Of a stretch of 64,000 nucleotides of DNA, positions 23,701 to 35,470 are shown one piece after another. A program made the translations under genes and the position numbers. The DNA is from Acanthosepion lycidas. Lineage: Eukaryota > Mollusca > Cephalopoda > Sepiida > Sepiidae. The stretch covers positions 21,316 to 85,315 of the forward strand of contig CAWVQA010000111.1 in NCBI GenBank assembly GCA_963932145.1, read 5' to 3'. The first letter of the stretch is position 1, and every line of letters starts with the position of its first letter. Under the pieces are notes generated by a model. The model ran no database searches. It was not told where the DNA came from and saw nothing but the letters and a program-made list of their open reading frames with translations.

Positions 23701-24885
23701 AATTGAAAACATGGCATAGATTGTCAAAAAAGATTTTTAAAATTAAAAAAAAAACAATTTGGTATGATTAATTTCATTTATTGAAAAGAGAAACAAGTTT
23801 TTACTTCTCATTTGATTTTGTTAGGTTATTTGTTTCAAAAATGCAGATACGTAATTATAATTTAACCATGAAATAAAATCATTCTCTTTAATTTATAAAT
23901 AATTCAAAAGAATGATATTATTTCATGATTTGAATTTTTAATATTTAGATTTTGATATTAAACAAGCCATTTGACTCATAAAAAAACAACCAAACCAAAT
24001 TGACTTTTTAATTCTATTTTCTCTGCTGATAACGTTGTTAGCACCTGGACATTCATGTATAAGATAAAGTTACATAATTCTGTTCTCTGATTTGTCAACA
24101 GAGAAGCTGTCTCAGCTAATCATTGGTTAATCAAATTTTGTATGCATATTAATATCCTTTTGGACTATATACACATCACTAAAAAAAAAATATCTATTTT
24201 TCTCTGAATAATAACCATTTATTTTTAGCATCCAATTCATACCCATGAATTTGTAGCAATCATACAGCAAGGCATCAGACTCTTCCTGTCTGATCTTCTG
24301 TGAGTGCCACCAATGGGAAGGGGGGGAAATTGAGCAGGAGAGTTAAATATGTAGAGAAATAAGTAGTCGTTCATCTGACAAACTTGTCTTTGCAATTGCA
24401 AAGCATTACCAGAATCACGTAGGAACAGTTGTGGAAAAGGAATACACTTTGTAAATAAAGAAAGTCACAGAAAAAATAGCAGTCATTACATTCATATTTA
24501 AATTACAAGATGAAAAATAAATGGTAAATTTGACATTTAGAATTTTATTAAACACAATCTTATGTAATTGAAATAATTATAGAAATAATCCAAAATCAAA
24601 AACTAAATTGATGAAGCAATTGAAATCAGTTTTTGTTAGCAATTTGTTTGACTGAAGAATGATATTAGCCCTGCATTTATCAATAGTCTGATACCATATA
24701 TAACTATTTATTGATCTGTTCCATTTATTGATTTTGATGAATGTATATTGATCCAGCAGTTTGATTTTTTAATGCTAGAATATTAATTGAATAATTTCCT
24801 TTGTTTATGGCATTTTCAGTTTTGATTTGCTCATCCGACCATCTCATCTCCTCTTCATCAAAATGTTTGCTGGTGTATAGAATCA
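20760..24885. other. AT-rich, gene-free sequence
   Basis: About 4.1 kb of AT-rich DNA with frequent stops in all frames. The few 60-70-codon frames (23071-23259 on -, 23568-23771 on +) are low-complexity K/I/F-rich strings. I recognise no transposon, RNA gene or regulatory motif. It could be intron or intergenic DNA, or a degraded transposon mosaic. Confidence 0.5.
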
Positions 24886-24888
24886 GAA

Positions 24889-25355
24889 AATTTTTTTTTT
24901 TTTTTTTTTAAGCATTTCACCCCATGCAAGGCGGAAGTCCTACTAGCACATAGGTGGTACAGTGAATGAGAGCAAGAGTAAAGTGGTGTGTTTGAGGAAA
25001 GGAGAAAGAGAAGGACAGGAAACTAGATCAAAGCATTAGAACATCTCTATTGACATATACATATTTGAAGATTGTAGCTATTAGGAAGGGAGTTCCACAG
25101 ATGGGAAGTGCAAGATAAGAAGGTATTCGAGTAGAAGAGACGGCTACATTTAATAATTTCAACCTAGTAGCATGCTTGAATTCATGCAGTTTGGGAACCA
25201 GAGAATGTAGTTCATCAGAGCAGTTGCTGTGAAAATACTTGTAGAAAAGGCAGAGGGAAGCAAAGATACATGTGTGAGAAAGTGACTGTAGATGAGATGC
25301 CAGATCAGGACCCATCATATCCTATTTCCGTCTCTGGATTCTGTTGAGGTCTTGT
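24889..25355 (-). pseudogene. 5'-truncated LINE, C-terminal ORF2 end plus poly(A)
   Basis: The minus strand carries the C-terminal tail of a non-LTR retrotransposon ORF2. LASHLQSLSH and the LCLFYKYFHSNCSDELHSLV stretch match the typical block of such LINEs. RLKLLN follows, then, in another frame near 25075-25105, the LWNSLPNSYNLQ motif, then FKYVYVNRDVLM. A conserved-looking tail, RTSALHGVK, lies near 24920. The element ends in a T-run at 24891-24909 on the plus strand, the expected poly(A) tail. It is 5'-truncated near 25355, within the region after RT, as LINEs usually are. At least one frameshift lies in the WNSLP block. The 96-codon ORF at 25028-25318 is this remnant, not a host gene. Confidence 0.78.
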
Positions 25356-25795
25356 TACTTTTAGCTTTAATCCAATCTAAACTCTTTGTATTTCACAAAC
25401 ATTTTTTTTTAATTCAGGACACACTTGTAGAATAACTGAAATTCTGGGGCATACTTTAAATTTTAATAAGGAAATCATTAATCATGAAATTTGAAAATAG
25501 GAAAATAATACAGAGGTCTCCTGAAATAAGCATTAATTACTTTTTTTTTTTTTTTTTTTTAGACATTACATTGCTTGGTGTCTTAACTTTTAAAAAGAAA
25601 GATTTTTTTAAATATAAAAATGATCCATAAATTACTGTTCTGTTAATGTGGGGCACACCTTGATATCTTTCAGGGAACATTGATGTGAATGAAAGCACCA
25701 ACTGATAAACAAGGATCTGAAATAATAAATGATAAAGCTATAAGTTACAATCTACTCAAAGATTCCTTGAAAGAAGTTAATGGCAAAAGCTTAAA
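25356..25795. other. AT-rich spacer with a T20 run
   Basis: No coding signal. A run of 20 T at 25541-25560 could be the poly(A) tail of another minus-strand retroposon, but the sequence to its right gives no recognisable body. Confidence 0.5.
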
Positions 25796-25796
25796 A

Positions 25797-26167
25797 GCTG
25801 ACTTCCTCTCTTCATGATGTAGGTAATCATGGCTCTCCACAACTTCCTATCCTTCATAGCTCTTAATAATTCTTCTTTTTGTTATTTCTCCTAAACCTTG
25901 TTCCATATACTCAAGCTTACTAAATAGGTTATACATTGTTTTCCTCTGTCCCACTTGCCTTCTTTACTCATTATGTGCCAAGGAAATTTCAACAGTCAAC
26001 TTGTGTTAAGAATAAGTTTCCTTCTGGTTTCCATTTTCTCTAAAACTTTATTCTTACTTGTTACTTACATATTCAGTCCTTGGTATCCTCAGTATCCTTC
26101 TGTAGAATCACGTTTCCGTTTTTTGAGGTCTCATCATTTTTCGGTGTTAAATTCTTTAATGACTATT
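25797..26167 (-). pseudogene. RTE-like LINE fragment, C-terminal ORF2 end
   Basis: Minus-strand frames match the C-terminus of endonuclease-reverse transcriptase LINEs in order: RRILRIPRTEYVSN (about 26062-26103), LKFPWHIMSKEG (expected to read LKFLGHI in intact relatives), GKWDRGKQCITYL, and finally LLRAMKDRKLWRAMITYIMK (about 25804-25865). Frameshifts and stops separate these blocks. The RT domain itself is missing. This is a different family from the LINE at 24889-25355, on the same strand and about 450 bp away. The plus-strand 72-codon frame at 25955-26173 is its antisense shadow. Confidence 0.78.
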
Positions 26168-26573
26168 AAGTGATAATACTAGAATATTGAATAATAAGTA
26201 ATTTCATTTAATTAATTAGTTAAATATTATTGTGTTTTTATTCTCAGTCAGTAAAGATCCACGGTCATTTTTCAGTAAATTTGCATATTAAGCCCCAGAA
26301 ACCAATTGTAATGAAAATTTCCATTCTGGTGTAAATGTACATGATTATTCAAAAAATACCAATAAAAGTTTGCAGACAAATATGGTTTAGGAGTTACCAT
26401 CAATGGTGAGTACTATGCCAACTTGCTGAGGCAGTTATAGCTCATAAATATAACATACTTTAAATAAATATATATATATATATAGTAAGTAATCCAAGTG
26501 AATCCTAGTAGTATAAAATATTAAAACTGATCCACAGAAGAGAGCTCAATATATTTTTATAGAGCAAACATGA
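26168..26573. other. AT-rich spacer with a short TA run
   Basis: Nothing coding. A short (TA)n lies at 26466-26485. Confidence 0.5.
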
Positions 26574-26796
26574 ATTACTGTAGATAAAATTCAATACCCC
26601 ATATGATATATAGCCATTTCACCCAGAATGGGCTTGTCTTTTTAAATACATTTACTCTTAGTTGTGAATTTCCCTCCTCTTTCTTCGTATTTACAAAATC
26701 ATTGATTCATTTCTTTATCTAACTCCTTGGTGTTGACAAGCTGGTTCTGGGTAAAATGGCTCTTTATCCTATGCGGTATTGAATTTTATTTACTTG

Positions 26797-26800
<4 letters not shown>
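26574..26800. mobile_element. 227-bp inverted-repeat element (MITE-like)
   Basis: The left arm, about 26574-26638, contains AAAATTCAATACCCCATA and CATTTCACCCAGAATGGGCT. It is an imperfect reverse complement of the right arm at about 26735-26800 (CTGGTTCTGGGTAAAATGGC and CGGTATTGAATTTTAT). The arms are about 65 bp, visibly around 80% alike, with a ~96-bp T-rich centre that has no ORF. A (TA)n tract starts directly at the right end. Termini look like ATTAC...GTAAT. No clear target duplication is visible, so the superfamily is open. Confidence 0.7.

Positions 26801-26834
<34 letters not shown>
26801..26834. repeat. (AT)n microsatellite
   Basis: About 17 AT units abutting the inverted-repeat element. 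Confidence 0.95.
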
Positions 26835-26838
<4 letters not shown>

Positions 26839-27690
26839 CAAAAGTCTCAAGCCACCCCCAGCATTAGCATGGGAAGAACTTGATAAAATAGTGAAAAAAA
26901 TGAAATAGCGTCATCAGAAAAATGGATTCTCTTTTAACCAAATCTATATCAATAAGAGAGAACTTAATTTATATTAGTCACATGGATATTGGATTAATTC
27001 AAGAAACTCCTTAGTAACCCATTAGATAAAACCGTGATATTACTGAGACATTTGGGATAGGATAGTGGATGGTTTCCTTCTTTGGGAGTGAGAATAGTAT
27101 AATGGTGATAATTAATTGCCAATACCATTAGAATAAACGGTACACTGCATGATTTCACCCTCCCGCACTTGTGGGAAAGGACTCTGTCAGATATCTCATA
27201 TTACAAAATATGTAAAAGTCTAGCTGTAGATGCCATGAAATGTTGCTTTGTTGATCTGACTCTCAAGAGAATGCTTATCCAATCCCAACAATCTTAACCT
27301 GTTTGAGTCTAGAGTCAACAGTTATCTTCCCTATATATGCTCATAAACTGAGTGGCTTTTGAGCCTTGCACAGGGTTAACGTTATTCTAAAAAAAAAAAA
27401 TGGGAAAAAACATCATGCAACTGTTGTTATTCAAATGTAATGCATGAATGAGGCTGCTGGCAACAGAAAATGATGAGAATGATACAATGAAAGGCAATGT
27501 AATTCAATGCCAGTGCTACTCAACCTATCAGCCTGTGCATTGTATAATACACACTGCATTCTACAGAGTTTTAGAGTTGTTAACCCACAAGGGTACCATT
27601 ATTGAGAATACAGCTTCAGTTACTTCATCTGGATCAGCAAACATTGGTCTGTCAAAGACTAGCACCATGTCTCTTGACCATTTCCAATTC
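26835..27690. other. AT-rich sequence, nothing firmly recognised
   Basis: An 86-codon plus-strand frame (27448-27708) begins MRLLATENDENDT. It has no motif I recognise and overlaps frames on the other strand. I see no repeat structure. Confidence 0.45.
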
Positions 27691-27714
27691 TTTTGGACAG
27701 ACATTTGAGTCTGG

Positions 27715-27840
27715 ACAAATGGATAGAGAAACAAATACTTCAAAGAGAAAAGGAAAGCATATAGGAGCAAGTATTATTCTGAGCAACCAAAGAAAGTTGT
27801 AGAGAGCCATAATTGCCCACATTCTGAAGAGACATAGCAT
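27715..27840 (+). pseudogene. Possible second RTE-like LINE C-terminus, plus strand
   Basis: NQRKLWRAIIAHILKRHSM, followed by a stop (about 27787-27846), resembles the DRKLWRAMITYIMK tail of the minus-strand LINE at 25797-26167. Preceding residues ESGQMDRETN are only loosely like the basic stretch expected upstream. The match is short, so this may be chance or a very small, inverted relative. Confidence 0.35.
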
Positions 27841-27846
27841 GTAGGG

Positions 27847-28530
27847 AGAGAGAGTGAGAGAGTATTTTAATATTGTAAATGTTTTCACGATCCTACTGTA
27901 TTCAAATTACACTTAAATTTCCATTTTTAAAATAAACATTTTGTGTTGATTAATGATGAACTTTTCCAAATTATGGACAATCCTTTGCAGACAAAGACAA
28001 AATTTCAATCACCCTGTATATTTAAGGATGTGAGCTCTTATAATTGTTTTTATTTATCGATAATTGTTTTCATTGTATGAGTATTGCTTGAAGAATGATA
28101 AGAATTTGATTTTACTAGTATTTGGCATTGTTTTTGAGTAGATGTTTAATGTTACTATGAGATCCTGATGCTGTTTATTAATGTTATCTGATGGTACTCT
28201 GCTCCAGTAGGTGGCAGGTAAGTCCTCATGAGAATGTGGTTGTGGTATATCCTATATTAGAAGTTTCATGCTTTTGAATTACAGAGAAACATTCGCTGAG
28301 TGGGTAAGTATATTCATACACAAAATCAATCTTATTAAGGACTTGGAAGTTTAGGATATATTACATTTAATGAATAAGTTGAGAGTTTTGGATTTTTTAT
28401 ATTAAATAATGAATCTAATGTATTTATTTTATCGACTGGTTTTATATATCTATGTATGAACTTTTTAATTGCTGTTTTGAGATTTTTGTAAATATGGTGC
28501 ATTTGATTTTGATAATATATGTTAATAGCA
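27847..28530. other. AT-rich sequence, nothing recognised
   Basis: No long frames, no transposon motif. A short GA-rich run lies at 27844-27861. Confidence 0.45.
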
Positions 28531-28534
28531 TTAT

Positions 28535-28670
28535 TGTCATTATTATTTTTATAACTATGGTTTTATTGGCTAAAATTGTTGTTTAAATGAAATTTGATTT
28601 GTTTTGTCATTATTTTTATAACTATGGTTTTATTGCCTAAAATTGTTGTTTAAATGAAATTTGATTTGTT
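28535..28670. repeat. Tandem duplication, 67-bp period
   Basis: ATAACTATGGTTTTATTGGC at 28551 recurs at 28618 with one base changed. The two 67-bp copies are nearly identical, which implies a recent local duplication. Confidence 0.9.
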
Positions 28671-29110
28671 TATCAACTACATAATTGGGGGCCCCCATTA
28701 TTGATAAATGTTAGTTGTATATTATTTAATTTTTTTAATGAATATTGTTTTGGATAAAGAAATGATTTTAGCTCTTTGGATTCAGCTGATGGATATTTTT
28801 CAGGCCACTCACTATCATACTTTATAAAACAAGAGTTAGAATTAGTAGATGTTTTATATAGAGAAGTAGTGTTTGGGCTTGTGCCACTTCAAAGCTACAA
28901 GATATAGTGAAATTATCATAGAGTAAATGAGAATATCTAGAAATGGGATATTTTCAATCAATATTTAATTAAAAAATTGAACATTATAATGTAATTATTT
29001 TAATGTTCTGTAATGATATTACGAGATTTGGTTTGGGTAAAGATGTCATTTTATTGAATGATTTGCTAACTTAGTTGGACATAAAAATGTGATAAAGGAA
29101 AGAGTGATTT
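28671..29110. other. AT-rich sequence, nothing recognised
   Basis: No coding or repeat signal. Confidence 0.45.
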
Positions 29111-29115
29111 TGGGT

Positions 29116-29122
29116 ACACACG

Positions 29123-29181
<59 letters not shown>
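29116..29181. repeat. (CA)n(TA)n compound microsatellite
   Basis: About 13 CA units followed by about 19 TA units, next to the first 400-bp repeat copy. Confidence 0.95.
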
Positions 29182-29183
<2 letters not shown>

Positions 29184-29224
29184 GGTGTACAAAAAAACTG
29201 AAGTGTGATATGTACGCTATTAGC

Positions 29225-30880
29225 TGAAAATTGATATGGAATTTTACTCTGTAAGTATAAAATTATTTTTCAGTGGGATGAATAGGAAAAATTTGGTAAG
29301 TGATGAAGACGCATCTTGTCTTCGTGGTTTTCTTGAAATTTTTAGTGCAGCCCAAAACTGGGGGATCAGCCATATTTCGCTTCATTTTAAATATTTTCCA
29401 TTGAATCAAATATTTCGAAAATTGGTTTTAAATTGTAGGAAATGTGTCAATTACTCCATATATAACAGGATTTTTCATTTGGTTGAATAGAGGAAACTGC
29501 AGGTATGAGGATGTTGAGCCATGTTTTGGGGTTTGATTTCATAATTTAAAGTGTCCAAAAACCGGGTTGCTATATTCCACTTGATTTCAAATTTTGGTTT
29601 TCTATGGAATAATTATAAAATTGATAACAAATGTTAAGACATTTCTTCCTTAATCAATGTTTAAAATTTTTTTCCAGTAGCTTGAATAGGGAAAACATGG
29701 GGTTCAATGAAGTTGCAACTTCACTAAGGGGTTTTATTGAAATATTTAGTGCAGCCCAAAACTGGGGATCAGTCATATTCCACTTCGTTTTAATTTTTTT
29801 CCATTAAACGAAATATTTTCAAAATAGGTATCAAACTGTAGGAAATTTATTAATTAATCCATGTCTACAAGGGTTTTTCATTTGGCTGAATAGAGCAGGG
29901 TGGAGGTTCGACCATGTCGAGACATGTCTCTGTCGTCTACTTTGAAAATTAAAGGCATACTAAAAACGGTTTGCTTGATGAATCTGGAATACCACTTTTT
30001 CGTTTCTATAGAATACTTATAAAATTGATATCAAATGTTATGGATTTTTTTCCTTAATCCAGGTTTAAAATTTTTTTTCAGTCAGTTGAATAGGGACAAC
30101 ATGGGATTGGATGAAGTGGCAACTTGTTAGGGGATTTGTGGGAATTTTTAGTGCAGCCCAAAACTGGGGGATCAGTCATATTTCACTTTTTTAAAATTTT
30201 TTTACATTGAATAAATTTTTAAAAAATTGTTATTAAATTGTAGAATATTTATTAATTAATCAGTGTCTACAAAGATTATATATTTTGTTGAATAGAGCAA
30301 AGTGGAGGTGCAACCATGTGTTTGGCGTATCCTTTGAAAATTTACGTCATCCAAAAACCGGTTTGCTTGAGGACTCCGGATTTCAACTTTTTTACGTCTA
30401 TAGAATAGTTATCAAATTGATATCAAATGTTAAGTAATTACTTGCTTAATCCATGTTGGAAAAATTTTTTTCAGTCGTTTGAATAGGACTTGTGATAAGG
30501 GATTTGTTGCAATTTTAATAAGGCCCAAAACTGGGGGACCAGTCAAATTTCAATTCTTTTTATTTTTTTTCCATTAAATAAAATATTTAAAAATTAGTAT
30601 TGTAGGAAATTTATTAATACATCCATGACTACAAGGATTTTTCATTTGGTTGAATAGAGCAAAGTGCAGCTTTGACAATGTCACTGTTGTGTTCTTTAAC
30701 AATGAAGGTGTCCGAAAACCGGTGCGCTCAATGGGTCTGCATTTCTTAATTTCTTGCTTAATCCATGTATAAAAGAATTTTTCCAGTTGCTTAAGTATAG
30801 ACAATGTGGCGTTTGATGATACGTCGACTTGTGTTAGTGGATTTGTTGGGATTTTCATGAGGCCCAAAACTGGGGGATCA
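29225..30880 (+). repeat. ~400-bp tandem repeat, right cluster (about 4 diverged copies)
   Basis: The anchor word CCCAAAACTGGGG recurs at about 29352, 29756, 30158, 30526 and 30864, giving periods of about 404, 402, 368 and 338 bp. Other recurring words are TTGAATAG, CATTTGGTTGAATAGAGC, AAAACCGGTTTGCTTGA and TTGATATCAAATGTTA. Copies are clearly diverged and the later ones shortened. Shared words with 9441-10522 (CCAAAACTGGG, GATGATACG near the unit end, TTTGTTGGAATTTT or TTTGTTGGGATTTT) place both clusters in one family, same orientation. Confidence 0.88.
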
Positions 30881-31471
30881 AAATTTTTTATTCATATTGA
30901 TTTTATTATTAATTCTAATGTAGTTAGATGAATAAGAAAAGAAAAAAAAAACAATTGCAATTCTTTTCATGCAAGATATATGCCTTAAATCAGACATCGA
31001 ACATTGCAGTCTTAGGCCCTAGTAGTAATAGAAGTCTCAAAAATGGCAATTTCCAAAATGATTTAATTGTACTCAATTTATTATTGATTCTTATAAAGTT
31101 AGATGCATAAGAAAAGAAAAAAGCAATTGCAGTCCTTTTCGTACAAGACATATGCCTTAAATCAGACATCGAACATTGCAATTTTAGGCCCTAGTAGTAA
31201 TAGACGCCTCAAAAATGTCAATTTCCAACATTTTTTATTCATATTGATTTTAATATTGATTTATATAGTTAGATGAGTATAAAAAGAAAAAAACATTTTC
31301 AATAATTTTCATACAAGATATATGCCTTAAATCAGACATTGAAGATTGCAGTTTTAGCCCCGAGTAGTAATAGAAGACTCAAAAATGCTGATTTCCAAAA
31401 TTTTTTATTTGTACTCTTTTTATTATTGATTTTTATGAAGTTAGATGCATAAGAAAAGAAAAAAAAAACAA
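30880..31471 (+). repeat. ~172-bp tandem repeat (about 3.5 copies)
   Basis: ATGCCTTAAATCAGACATCG at about 30980 recurs near 31152 and, slightly changed, near 31323, a period of about 170-173 bp. Each copy also has AGTTAGATG, an A-rich stretch after it, and CTAGTAGTAATAGA or GAGTAGTAATAGA. The last copy is cut in its A-rich stretch, where the 180-bp satellite resumes at AAAGTCGATTT. The ORFs here (30928-31110, 30990-31181) follow the repeat and are not genes. Confidence 0.9.
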
Positions 31472-34400
31472 AAGTCGATTTAAAATTGTAATTTTTGATA
31501 GGTATATTTTAGCTTATTCGACGTAAGATGAGTTAGAGAATCAGATAAACCCCACTTCCGGTAGCCTAGCTGCAAGAGAAATGCCTTAAATCGTCGTTGG
31601 AAGTTTCAGCTTTCGGTCCCCAGTTCGCGTTATTTGGGTATCGAAAAAAAAAAGTCGATTTAAAATTGTAATTTGTGATAGGTATATTTTTAGCTTTTTC
31701 GACATCACATGAGTTGGAGAAACAGATAAAACTACTTCCGGTAGCCTAGCTGCAAGAGTAATGCCTTAAATCGTCGTTTGAAGCTTCAACTTTGGATCCC
31801 CATTTCGCGTCATTTGGGTATCGAAAAAAAAAGTCAATTTAAAATTATCATTTTTGGTAGGCATTTTCTTGGCTTATTAGATGCAGTATGAGTCGGAGAA
31901 TAAGATAAACTCCACTTCCGGTAGCCAAGCTGCAAGAGAAATGCCTTAAATCATCGTTTGAAGCTTCAACTTTGGGACCCCAGTTCCCCTTATTTAGGTA
32001 TCTTTAAAATTGTAATTTTTCGTAGGCATTTTATTGGCTTATTAGATGTAGTATGAGTTGGAGAATCAGATAAACCGCACTTCCGGTAGCCTAGCTGCAA
32101 GAGAATTGCCTTAAATCGCCGTTTGAACCTTCAACTTTGGGTTCCCAGTTCGCGTTATTTGGGTATCGAAAAAAAAAGTCGATTTAAAATTGTAATTTTT
32201 GGTAGGGATTTTATTTGCTTATTAGATGCAGTATGAGTTGGAGAATCAGATAAAACCCACATCCGGTAGACTAGCTGCAAGAGAAATGCCTTAAATCGCC
32301 GTTTCAAGCTTCAACTTTGGGTTCCCAGTTCACGTTATCTAGGTATCGAAAAAAAAAGTCGATTTAAAATTGTCATTTTTGGTAGGCATTTTATTGGCTT
32401 ATTAGATGCAGTATGAGTTGTAGAATCAGATAAACACCACTTCCGGTAACCTAGCTGCAAGTGAAATGCCTTAATTTCGTCGTTTGAAGCATCAACTTTG
32501 GATCCCCAGTTTGCGTTATTTGGGATTCGAAAAAAAAAGTCGATTTCAAATTGTCATTTTTCGTAGGAATTTTATTGGCTTACCAGATGCAGTATGAGTT
32601 GGTGAATCAGATAAACCACACATCCAGTAGTCTAGCTGCAAGAGAAATGCCTTAAATCGCCGTTTGAAGCTTCAACTTTGGGTTCCCAGTTCACGTTATT
32701 TGGGTATCGTAAAAAAAAGTCGATTTAAAATTCTCATTTTGGTAGGCATTTTATTGGCTTATTAGATGCAGTATGAGATGGAGAATCAGATAAACCCCAC
32801 ATCCGGTAGCCTAGCTGCAAGAGAAATGCCTTAAATCGGCGTTTGAAGCTTCAACTTTGGGTTCCCAGTTCGCGTTATTTGGGTATCGAAAAAAAAAGTC
32901 GATTTCGATTTGTCATATTTGGTAGGTATTTTATTGGCTTATTAGATGCACAATGAGTTGGAGAATCAGATAAACCCCACTCCCGGTAGCCTAGCTGCAA
33001 GAGAAATGCCTTAAATTGCCGTTTGAAGCTTCAACTTTGGGTTCCCAGTTCACGTTATTTGGGTATCGAAAAAAAAAGTCGATTACGATTTGTCATTTTT
33101 GGTTGTGATTTTATTGGCTTATTAGATGCACAATGAGTTGGAGAATCAGATAAACCCCACTTCCGGTAGCCTAACTGCAAGAGAAATGCCTTAAATCGCC
33201 GTTTGAAGCTTCAACTTTGGGTTCCCAGTTCACGTTATTTGGGTATCGAAAAAAAAAGTCGATTTCGATTTGTCATTTTTGGTAGTGATTTTATTGGCTT
33301 ATTAGATGCACAATGAGTTGGAGAATCAGATAAAACCCACATCCGGTAGACTAGCTGCAAGAGAAAGGCCTTAAATCATCGTTTGAAGCTTCAAATTTGG
33401 GACCCCAGTTCCCCTTATTTAGGTATCTTTAAAATTGTAATTTTTCGTAGGCATTTTATTGGCTTATTAGATGTAGTATGATTTGGAGAATCAGATAAAC
33501 CGCACTTACGGTAGCCTAGCTGCAAGAGAAATGCCTTATATCGCCGTTTGAAGCTTCAACTTTTGGTTCCCAGTTCGCGTTATTTCGGTATCGTTAAAAA
33601 AAGTCGATTTCGATTTGTCATTTTTGGTAGTGATTTTATTGGCTTATTAGATGCACAATGAGTTGGAGAATCAGATAAACCCCACTTCCGGTAGCCTAGC
33701 TCCAAGAGAAATTCCTTAAATCGCCGTTTGAAGCTTCAAATTTGGGTTCCCAGTTCACGTTATTTGGGTATCGTAAAAAAAAGTCGATTTAAAATTCTCA
33801 TTTTGGTAGGCATTTTATTGGCTTATTAGATGCAGTATGAGAGAGAGAATCAGATAAAGCCCACATCCGGTAGCCTAGCTGCAAGAAAAATGCCTTAAAT
33901 CTCCGTTTGAAGCTCCAACTTTGGGTTCCCAGTTCGCGTTATTTGGGTATCGAAAAAAAAAGTCGATTACCATTTGTCATTTTTGGTAGTGATTTTATTG
34001 GTTTATTAGATGCACAATGAGTTGGAGAATCAGATAAACCCCACTTCCGGTAGCCTAGCTGCAAGAGAAATGCCTTAAATTGCCGTTTGAAGCTTCAACT
34101 TTGGGTTCCCAGTTCACGTTATTTGGGTATCGAAAAAAAAAGTCGATTACGATTTGTCACTTTTGGTAGTGAATTTATTGGATTATTAGATGCACAATGA
34201 GTTGGAGAATCAGATAAACACCACTTCCGGTAGCCTAGCTGCAAGAGAAATGCCTTAAATTGCCGTTTAAAGCTTCAACTTTGGGTTCCCAGTTCGCGTT
34301 ATTTGGGTATAGAAAAAAAAAAGTCGATTACGATTTGTCATTTTTGGTAGTGATTTTATTGGCTTCTTAGATGCACAATGAGTTGGAAAATCAGATAAAC

Positions 34401-34672
34401 CCCAATTCCGGTAGCCTAGCTGCAGTAGAAATGCCTTAAATTGCCGTTTGAAGCTTCAACTTTGGGTTCCCAGTTCGCGTTATTTGGGTATAGAAAAAAA
34501 AAGTCGATTACGAGTTGTCATTATTGGTAGTGATTTTATTGGCTTATTAGATGCACAATGAGTTGGAGAATCTGATAAACCCCACTTCCGGTAGCCTATC
34601 TGCAAGCGAAATGCCTTAAATCGCCGTTTGAAGCTTCAACTTTGGGTTCCCAGTTTGCGTTATTTGGGTATC
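31472..34672 (+). repeat. 180-bp satellite, degenerate inner edge of right array
   Basis: About 18 monomers in the same orientation as the left array. The first few are the most diverged (TTTAAAATTG, GCAGTATGAG). Toward 34.6 kb they approach the homogeneous TTAGATG type. Two monomers, near 31981 and 33406, share a deletion that removes the A-tract (TTAGGTATCTTTAAAATTG). The block ends at GGGTATC (34672), where an LTR element is inserted. Confidence 0.95.
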
Positions 34673-35412
34673 TGTGACGGGTACACACCTGGCCCAGGGT
34701 CGAATCCTTTGGTTACGGCGCCAACTGTGACGTCGCTCCTCCTGGTCGCTCCTCCTGCTTCCAAGCGTGCCGCTCCAACCTCTTGGTTAGATGATCACCA
34801 GCCTCGCCTTTCCCAACCCGCTTCCAATACCTGGTTGCTAAAGCAACTGTACTTATCTCCGGTCTGTCTACCCACGCTGTGTTTAGATCTTAGACAGACG
34901 GGACCAGCAGGGATTGGGGCGTATGCAAGTTGAGTCCGACGGGGGTGGCAAAACACAAGTAAAAGAAAAAAAAAAAAAACTCCCGAGACAAAAAAATTTC
35001 TGATAAAAAAAAAGGGTGACAACCTTTTATATCTAATGTCCGTTACATAAAGAAAAATTGTTCTCATTCCCGACCCGCTCTGTGGACTATGGCACCAAGC
35101 TTCTATCATACAACTTAACGATTTCGACTTGTCTACTCTCCAGAATTGTGTATGTCGGAGTGTGGTTTAGTTCGACACTGGGGCTAATTTCTATCAATCA
35201 TTCGCAGTTGATTCTTCTCTTCGACTTGAGTTGTATTTCTTCACTTCGATCTGGTTGGGTCGAATTCTGTTCTCGGCTGGGCTTGATTTTAACTTCTTCT
35301 TCTTCTTCCGTCCAGTAACTCTTTGGCCTTGTCTTCGACTTGGCTGCAACTTCTCCGCGGCTTTCGAGTAATCTTCTTCTTCGTCGACTTAGATAGAACT
35401 TCTCTTGTCTTT

Positions 35413-35470
35413 GACTTGGGCCGGAAGGATTTCTTGTTTTCGACTTGGGCTGGAAGGATTTCTTGCCGCA
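35413..35470. repeat. 29-bp tandem duplication inside the LTR
   Basis: GACTTGGGCCGGAAGGATTT at 35413 repeats at 35442 as GACTTGGGCTGGAAGGATTT. Further CGACTTG words occur irregularly from about 35123 to 35400, so a degenerate minisatellite surrounds it. Confidence 0.85.

Noticed and set aside
27448-27888. Overlapping ORFs on both strands (86, 69, 66 and 78 codons)
   Set aside because: Mutually overlapping, no motif except a short LINE-like tail on plus at about 27790, which is reported separately with low confidence.
34699-34708. B-box-like GGGTCGAATCC as a SINE or tRNA
   Set aside because: It is better explained as sequence just after an LTR primer-binding site on the minus strand. There is no A box at the right distance.
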